Part shown: piece after piece, positions 58,093 to 64,000 of the stretch | Layout: every line of letters begins with the position of its first letter | How positions within the stretch are numbered: the first letter of the stretch is position 1 | Assembly: GCA_002189035.1 (NCBI GenBank) | Contig: NEEC01000011.1 | Location: 620,001 to 684,000, forward strand | Direction: 5' to 3' | Length of the DNA: 64,000 nt | DNA from: Utricularia gibba | Taxonomy: Eukaryota; Streptophyta; Magnoliopsida; Lamiales; Lentibulariaceae | Made by a program: the position numbers and the translations under genes | Notes under the pieces: generated by a model | The model's database searches: none | What the model was told of the DNA's origin: nothing | What the model saw: the letters and a program-made list of their open reading frames with translations, nothing else

Positions 58093-58929
58093 CTATTAGT
58101 AAACTTATTTCGCATAGCTTTTTTTTATTTTTATTTTTTTTTTAGTTTTAATTTTCCTTAGGATCCTGTTCGTGTATGTGTCTATTAGTCCATGCTAGGA
58201 ATAGTTGAGTGCCTGTTTGCTTGTTTTGTTTAATGTCAGTAAGCTGCGTCAAATGGCCATATGATTCAAAAAAACAACTCTGATATGATTTGGATATATG
58301 AGCTTTCTATGCCTTTTATATTCCCAGGAGCATGTTTTTTTTTACCTTCCACTTTATGAGAGCATGTGCATGATTAGAGGAACTTAGGAACTGTAATCTA
58401 GGTTAGTTGTAATTGAGTTGTTAGACTTCAAAATCGTTTTGGGGATCGGTTGCCACCTTTGAAAAAAAAAAGAAAAGAAAGGAAAAGTAGCATCGAAAAA
58501 AATGATGAGATCAAAGTCCTAAAAAGCAGCACATAATAAAAAACCATGTGCGGACTCAATAAGTGGTGAATGGGTAAGATGGGATGGATTGATATGGAGG
58601 AGTAGGAGTCCTGGAGTTATAAGGTATGAGTGCTTGGCAAACACTCAGTGGTAGAAATGGCCATAACATTACACCCGGATGAGTCTAGAACAAGCTGCCC
58701 TTCAGTTTCAAAAAAGAAAAAAAAGAGACAAAAAAGGGGTTGGCAACCATACTGCTAAGTGATTTTGCACATTTGAGTGATAACATGACATGCATACCCG
58801 CACTCCTATAGCTCATGCATCTGAAATTTATCAAAATTGTTTATGTTCACCATTGGCGCTAACAAAGCTAGTTTTCTGTTAGTCTTAGCTAGGACTTGAG
58901 GACAAGTCTCGTGTCGTTGTAGCATAGTG
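58093..58929. other. Athila-type untranslated stretch before the right LTR
   Basis: Non-coding, with several poly-A and poly-purine tracts (58461-58500, 58710-58735) and a GACTTGAGGACAAGTCT tract at 58890-58910, typical just before an Athila 3' LTR. No gene. Confidence 0.6.
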
Positions 58930-58997
58930 TGATGACACACATTTTCCCTGAATTTTATAATACAAAAATAGTTATATTTTATTGTGGTTTACGTTAG

Positions 58998-60168
58998 TGA
59001 TAAACGAAAAATATTGCATGTCGTTAAAATGCAAATTTCTCCAATGAAATAAAACTTATAAACCTAATTCACATCAAATCATATGAAAAATATGAGCATA
59101 GTGGACTAGGACCGAACACAAGGAGCTAGGTGCTTGCTATGTAAAAGTCAATGCATGCATTCAATGTCATGTTAATAGATTTGGTCTTAACTAGGACTAA
59201 GACAAAGTTGCGATAAAATAAACTAAAGAAAAGTAATAAGTTCTAGAGTTCGGTTGTTTCTGGAATGGAATGGGTGATGCCTTGGGACTCATAGGGGATG
59301 TATGCTCATCATTAAACAAACTCACACAAACAAAAAATCATACAACTAACTCACAAGATCTAGGTCTACCCGGATTCTTGTTTTTCTCCCTAATCTTTGG
59401 TCTACCTCTAATTAGGGTTGTTAAGTTGGGTTTCACTACTTCCCCCTCTTGGATCTATCCTGGTTTGTTAAGGAAGTGGCGTGACTTATGGCTGTTTAGA
59501 TCTAAAGGTTGATTAACATGTTTCTCCCCTTTTTACCCCAAGATACCCCCCTAAGTACTTAGCCACTCATGCTTAAGGTAAACGAAAGTGGAAAAGAAAA
59601 CATCACCCACTGTGTGCTCATTTCACAGTCAAATACCAGAAATCAAACAAGCAAGTAATGTGAAGTGTCAACAAAAACTGAAAAACGTTACTAGCTACTC
59701 TTAGCTAGGAGTAATATTCTTCGAAGACAGAAAATAATCTTGAACTTCAACTTCGTTTGTCTTCCTTCTTCTTCCTCCCTAGAAAACATTCTCCCCATAA
59801 AATGTGTTTGTGAGTTTTCAAGGGGAGATCTGCCTTCTCTCTCCCGCTTTTCCTTCTTTTGTTCAAAATCTCTCTTTTTCCCTCCTTGGATTTTGTGTGT
59901 ACCAATTTGCAGACTTTTGGACTCATCTTCTGCCACTACACTGTGCGTATTCGGCTCCTTGGGATTTGTGTTGTGACCTGCTTAGCATTACTCAAATAAA
60001 ACAATTAGAAGGTTGGAACTAAATCACAGGTTTAGTCCCAACTAAGACTAAATTGACACTACTACGGTACTTATGTGCAAAAATATAAACTAGGCAATAA
60101 AACATAATTTTTGTAGCACAACATGAGTAAATTCCATGCATTGAGTTACTAAAAAATTTGTGTTATCA
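58998..60168 (-). repeat. LTR of Athila-like subfamily 2, reversed, abutting the Athila right LTR stub
   Basis: Starts TGATAAACGAAAAATATTGC and ends TTTGTGTTATCA (perfect 6-bp inverted ends TGATAA/TTATCA), 1171 bp. It matches the solo LTR at 5806-6996 in the other orientation. Left neighbour: the first 68 bp of the Athila right LTR. Right neighbour: the Tat leader (GTGGCCATG). The two flanks do not share a target duplication, so some DNA was lost here after insertion. Confidence 0.8.
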
Positions 60169-60267
60169 GTGGCCATGTTGTTTTCCGCCATAATGACCAT
60201 TTGGTGTGTAACTTTTGTGGATTTCTCGAGTGAGACGATAGATCTTGCCCCACGGTGGGCGCCAAAA

Positions 60268-60712
60268 TGTTTGGTTAAAAATCGGTATTCGGATAGAGGC
60301 CGACTTTCGGGTTATGGGTATGGCCGGATGCGTCGTATCCGGTTATGGTTTTAGTGTTTTACTTGGTACGGTTAACAGAGATAAATATAGACACAGATTT
60401 TTTACGTGAAAACCATCGGAGAAAAGAGGGTTTGGAGTCTGATCTTCTCTTCTTCAAGGTTTCTTATATTTATAAGAGAGGTTGGCTTGATCGAATTTTG
60501 AATTTTGTAGATGTCAACTACTTTCTATTCATGCTTTCTAATAACTGCCGACGACTCTGTCATTGTCGTAATTCGGTTACTCTTCAGACCGTGTAAAATG
60601 GCCGTTGCTGTCAACTCTGACACTTATCGGCTTGTCAGCCGGCGCCAGGCTGTCAGAACATCTTTTGGTTCTTTTTCAGTAGCTGATTAACCACATCCGA
60701 TTTGTACCCCTT
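60268..60712 (-). repeat. Tat element 5' LTR (right in the window), with internal deletion
   Basis: 445 bp against 533 bp in the left copy. It aligns from TGTTTGG to CTGTCAGAACATCTTTT and beyond, with a gap of several tens of bases near 60385-60425. The last bases differ from the left LTR. Flanked outside by TACAA. Confidence 0.8.
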
Positions 60713-60717
60713 TACAA

Positions 60718-61461
60718 TGTAATAGAGCTATTTTAAATATTGTATCTTAGAGTAAGAGGGAAAAGTTCAATTGGTTTATTGTGTCTAGAAGAAAGTATTG
60801 CTACCTGTCTCACTTGAGAATATTCCTATACTTCCTTTTTTTGTTTTTCTATTGTAAAGACAAAGAGTAAAATATTCCAATTTCGTTAAAGAATCAGACT
60901 TGATGCTTTTCAGTACCCAAAAATAATAAAGCTTTGGAATAAGCATGCGTAATCAAATGAAACAAAGCACTTCAAAAATCATCTTTTTCTTTTGTATTGT
61001 ATATTTGAATTGTCAATTGAGTCTTTGCTGTTAAGTAATGTTGTGGAGCAGAGCTGTCAAAGAGGATGATTGTTCTCCCAAAAGTTGAGATATTCACGAC
61101 CAAGAAGGACTGGATTCAGCTGCTGTTTGTCAACTGGAAGTATCAAGAAAATGAATTAAATGCGGTTAGGTACGAACAAAGAAATTCCGACAAGAACCAG
61201 GAGTAAAAAGTGTAATGGGATGCGTCTATTTATCTATAAACGGCCAAGGAATACTTAATTCAAAATAAGTAAACAGAATTCCATACTTGAATTCATAATA
61301 TAAAAAATCAATTAATGAAAGTGATTCTCTTTAATCCAGTTTTCAAAAAAAAATCCCAATTGTATCGAACTTAATCAATCAGTAGGAGTACTCATTGAAT
61401 TTTACATGTGTATTTATGAGCTCCGTTTAAAGCACCAACTACTTACACTTGGATTTATTAG
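60718..61461. other. Unassigned flank
   Basis: No gene recognised. Low-complexity A/T runs and no repeats shared with the rest of the window. Confidence 0.4.
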
Positions 61462-61508
61462 ATTTGTCGAGTAGACCTTGTTGTTGTCAGAATTCTGAAT
61501 TCATGAAT
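61462..61508 (+). pseudogene. rbcL: Plastid rbcL 5' leader fragment in the nucleus (NUPT)
   Basis: TTGTCGAGTAGACCTTGTTG followed by TTGTCAGAATTCTGAATTCA matches the highly conserved 5' untranslated leader of chloroplast rbcL (plastid: GTCGAGTAGACCTTGTTGTT then GTGAGAATTCTTAATTCATG). It departs from rbcL after that, before the start codon. Short, but the identity is distinctive. Confidence 0.8.
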
Positions 61509-63261
61509 CCAACTTTTTAAGTTCCAAGAATCGAACAAGGTTTTGGGCAAGATGTTTTCCACTCTTCTTTGATACGTCTTAGGACTCTGAAGGGCATGTT
61601 TACCAAAACAAATATGATTTTCTCAAGCAAAAATATTCTTTTTCTGAAGCGAACCTCAAATATTCTGGGATCAATTTTGATTTATAGAAAACCTTTTCTT
61701 ATGTATGAATTGATCTTATTCCATTCCTATTCCCAGTTATGGTAAGACCATGGGCAGTTGAGACATTAAAAGAAAAGATTAGAATCAAAGCCCGCTTTTA
61801 AAAGGTATTGCATAAAATAATGGAAAATATATTATCCATCTCTCCACATAAAATATACGGATGAGAATAAACTTATATCTTTAAATAAATACCGTATCAT
61901 TTGATTGAATAGTTGACCCCACCCCTTTTAGACGAATAGTGTTCAGGTGCCCCCATAGAATTAAGAATCAATTAGCTCGAAAAAAATTATAAAAAAAAAC
62001 TCAGGAAAACATATTGAATGCTGAAATTACGCATAGAATTTCTTGATCCTTCCTTTCACCAGTCTTATAGGCTGAGGAGCCTATGAAATTACGCATAGAA
62101 ATTGTCGGATTTCTATAAAAGAGTCTCCAGAAATATTTTACGGGGATTCGTTTTTTAACTATATAACTAACTATTGATAACCCTAAAGAAATCTGACGGG
62201 AACACTGACTAAAAATTTCTGGCTCTTTTTTCAAAATAGCATCTGTCAAGGTTTTGTATTTAGTAAATAAGAATTGATTGGATATTCTTTGTAAAATAAC
62301 ACGTCACAAAAAATAAAATAATTTTGATAATTACTTTTATTCACTCATTCTATTCCGTTATTATATGTGGATTGTTTTAATTATTTCAATTTTCAATTAA
62401 CAATTCAAAACAACGTTTTATTGATTATAATAGAAACTATTTCATTTTAGAACTAATTTAACTCACTTAAATACAGAAAACATTAATATTTCATTACAAT
62501 TTAAATTATTTATTTATAATTTATAATACAAGTTGATTTAATTACAAATATATTACAAATGGTTATAGTTATTCAAAATAAAAAATAATTTACTTAAATG
62601 ATTTGCATATCAAAATCAATAGTTTTTATTTATTTACAATTTATAATATATTTTCAATTAATTACAACATATTAAAAATACCTAGATTTATTCATTTTAA
62701 AGAAGATTGGTGAATAAGTTTTAGAAATAATAATTATTATGGTTGTTTTTTATTTAATATTTTTTATATTTTTTCAAAAGAGTATTTTTTGGTTATAAAA
62801 AATTGAATGCATTACCTATATGTTATAGGATTTAATAGTATACTTTTTCCAAGAAAATGTTATATAACAATTTATTTTTAACACCACTTACAAAATAAGA
62901 AATTTCTTAGGACATCATAATAATACCAAATAAGTCAATTTTACAATAAAAAAAATAACATTGTTGTTCTCTCTTATTTTAATAATATGGTTGTTTCTTC
63001 TTTTGAATTTTATAATTTTTTAAAAAACATGATATTGTCTTTAAAAAATTGGAAGCAGCACCTACCCATCAGATGATTTCGTCGGAAGTTTCACACAAAA
63101 ATAATGCAGAATGAGCTGATATTAATGCCATCTATGTAATAAGTAATTTGATAAGAGTTCAATATAATAATATAAAATAAGTCATCTTTACAAGAAAAAA
63201 ACCAATATTATTGCTTTTTTGGAATATGTCAGATATTTAGATATAGGGTATATGTATCACT
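61509..63261. other. Spacer, partly possible organelle DNA, then AT-rich
   Basis: 61509-62290 has a composition like the organelle mosaic and one open minus frame (62001-62249, EIFSQCSRQISLGLSIVSY). I could not match it to a gene. 62290-63240 is AT-rich spacer without genes. Confidence 0.4.
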
Positions 63262-64000
63262 GACTGATGGTGATTCTCCAAGTGCATAGAAACCGTCAAA
63301 GTAATAAAATAAAATCGTATCCACAGAGAATTATTATTGAAATTTTCTTTTTCAAATAAAGACTTAAAAAGATTGAAAACAAAAGAAAGATTTTGTTTTC
63401 AAAACAATAAGAAAAGTGACATTGGATCTAAAATCCACCTTACTTTAAACTCGCCCTTGCGTGTGTGCAAACCTTGAGAACTGAGCTGCTTGCGCAAGCT
63501 TTGGGAGTGTTATGCTAAAATAGTGCTACCCGGTGACCGTTATAGCATCGTCCCTTGTTTTTGAGATTATGGAATCAACCATGCCACCAGAGCTATTTTA
63601 CCTCTTGTGATAACCCATGTTTTCCGCACTCCCAAATCTAACCCCTACACCTCACACCTCGCAGACAATTTAAACAAAATGTGCCTTACCAATGATGTCC
63701 GCTTCAAGCCCTGCTCCTTAGGTACTTAAGACCAACCTTTGATTCTCCCATACCCCCTTAGGGTTACATGGTACTAAAGAGCAGGTTAGTAAAGAACACG
63801 TTGCGAAAAAAAAGAATCAAACCACAATTTAAATGTCGAATAGTATAGTAAAGCAGTCACACGAGCAGGACTTGTGCAAGCAAGGCTTCACCGCAGATCC
63901 TTAGCCGCAAGTGCGTACACACACAAACTCCACTCTAATATGAAAATAGACACAAAAATAGGAAAAAATACAAAGGAAAAGTGATCAAAGACGTCTCTAA
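63262..64000 (-). repeat. LTR-like dispersed repeat, copy B, cut by window end
   Basis: Begins TGATGGTGATTCTCC, then GTGCATAGAAACCGTC and AATCGTATCCACAGAGA, a pattern common near the ends of plant Athila-like LTRs read backwards. From about 63410 it shares ordered blocks with 9720-10312 (CCCAAATCTAACCCC, CTCACACCT-GCAG, CAGTCACACG). The other end lies outside the window. Confidence 0.6.

Larger units (their letters stand above)
49074..58997 (+). mobile_element. Athila-type Ty3/Gypsy element nested in the Tat element
   Basis: Left LTR 49074-50423, then primer-binding site TGGCGCCATTGCCGGG at 50427-50442, as in Athila elements. Parts in order: gag 50610-51820; protease 52100-52500 (FFIPCKIGDLCITRAIADLG, RGSKDTRIILGRPFLSTS); reverse transcriptase 52700-54610 with an insert at 53685-54338; RNase H 54610-54900 ([25 protein letters not shown]); integrase 55050-56220 (HCC-type finger, FIGPFPTS, YHPQTNGQTEVSN); and an env-position third gene region 56250-58090. 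The right LTR survives only as its first 68 bp at 58930-58997, beside a GACTTGAGGACAAGTCT tract. Several breaks. The third gene is the feature that separates Athila from most Gypsy elements. Confidence 0.88.
43212..60712 (-). mobile_element. Tat-type Ty3/Gypsy element, minus strand, host of nested insertions
   Basis: LTR-like blocks at 43212-43744 and 60268-60712 share GGTTATGGGTATRGCCGGATG, TATCCGGTTATGGTTTT and GCCGGCGCCAGGCTGTCAGA. Flanking TACAA at 43207-43211 and 60713-60717 supports one insertion. On the minus strand the sequence beside the right copy reads TTTTGGCGCCCACCGTGGGG (60245-60267), a primer-binding site usual for plant Gypsy elements. This makes 60268-60712 the 5' LTR. Internal parts, from high to low: protease near 48900 (RILIDQGSSCNIM), reverse transcriptase/RNase H 48640-48110, integrase 47880-47345, integrase C-terminal region 47030-46850. 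The gag part is missing. An additional gene on the opposite strand lies between integrase and the 3' LTR (listed separately), as known for Tat elements. Multiply broken and old; the LTRs differ clearly, including a deletion in the right one. Confidence 0.85.

Noticed and set aside
62001-62249. Minus frame EIFSQCSRQISLGLSIVSY as a plastid gene
   Set aside because: Composition and nearby rbcL leader make it tempting, but no plastid protein I know matches in order.
1-64000. CRISPR arrays, operons, bacterial ribosome-binding sites
   Set aside because: The window is plant nuclear DNA; the only regular array (21.8-22.0 kb) is palindromic units without unique spacers of constant length.

Overview
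The window looks like repeat-rich nuclear DNA from a flowering plant, probably a dicot. The evidence is a coiled-coil NBS-LRR resistance gene, plant-type DNA transposons (PIF/Harbinger and a MULE carrying an Ulp1-like protease), Copia and Ty3/Gypsy elements of the Athila and Tat kinds, and scraps of chloroplast DNA (ndhD, psaB, trnG-GCC, rpoC2, the rbcL leader). Only one long host coding frame is visible, the NLR gene at 16.3-19.3 kb on the minus strand, and it carries an early stop. The rest is mobile DNA, relics of mobile DNA, organelle-derived fragments and AT-rich spacer.

Layout, left to right. 0-1 kb: broken PIF/Harbinger transposase. 2.2-2.9 kb, minus: likely FCP1/NIF-type phosphatase pseudogene. 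3.2-4.5 kb: old Copia fossil. 5.8-7.0 kb: solo LTR with target duplication CCAAT. 7.16-7.99 kb: plastid ndhD copy in the nucleus. 8-9.7 kb: very AT-rich spacer. 10.3-11.7 kb: second solo LTR (TATAT duplication). 13.3-14.4 kb: two Copia scraps in opposite orientations. 14.5-20.3 kb: a segment bounded by inverted repeats of about 145 bp, holding an NLR tail fragment and the NLR gene. 20.7-22.0 kb: hAT-like GGTTC repeats and a run of short stem-loops. 22.3-26.3 kb: decayed multi-exon MULE fused or linked to an Ulp1-like protease whose catalytic Cys is replaced by Tyr. 27.2-29.7 kb: Athila fossil.

29.8-37.9 kb is an organelle-derived mosaic split by a young Copia element (32184-37559, near-identical LTRs, 5-bp duplication GAAAC). 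38.6-42.5 kb is a further, broken Copia element. 43.2-60.7 kb is a nest: a Tat-type Gypsy element on the minus strand (43212-60712, duplication TACAA) holds an Athila-type element on the plus strand (49074-58997), which itself holds a 654-bp LTR-like insert (53685-54338). A reversed LTR of a second subfamily abuts the Athila right end. The last 3 kb hold a plastid rbcL leader fragment, AT-rich spacer and a partial LTR-like block that runs off the window.

I see no operating multi-gene pathway. The features that most deserve a second look are the NLR with its single nonsense codon inside an inverted-repeat segment, the Cys-to-Tyr Ulp1 domain in the MULE, the stem-loop run at 20.9-22.0 kb, and the layered insertions at 43-61 kb. 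No clearly new system was found.
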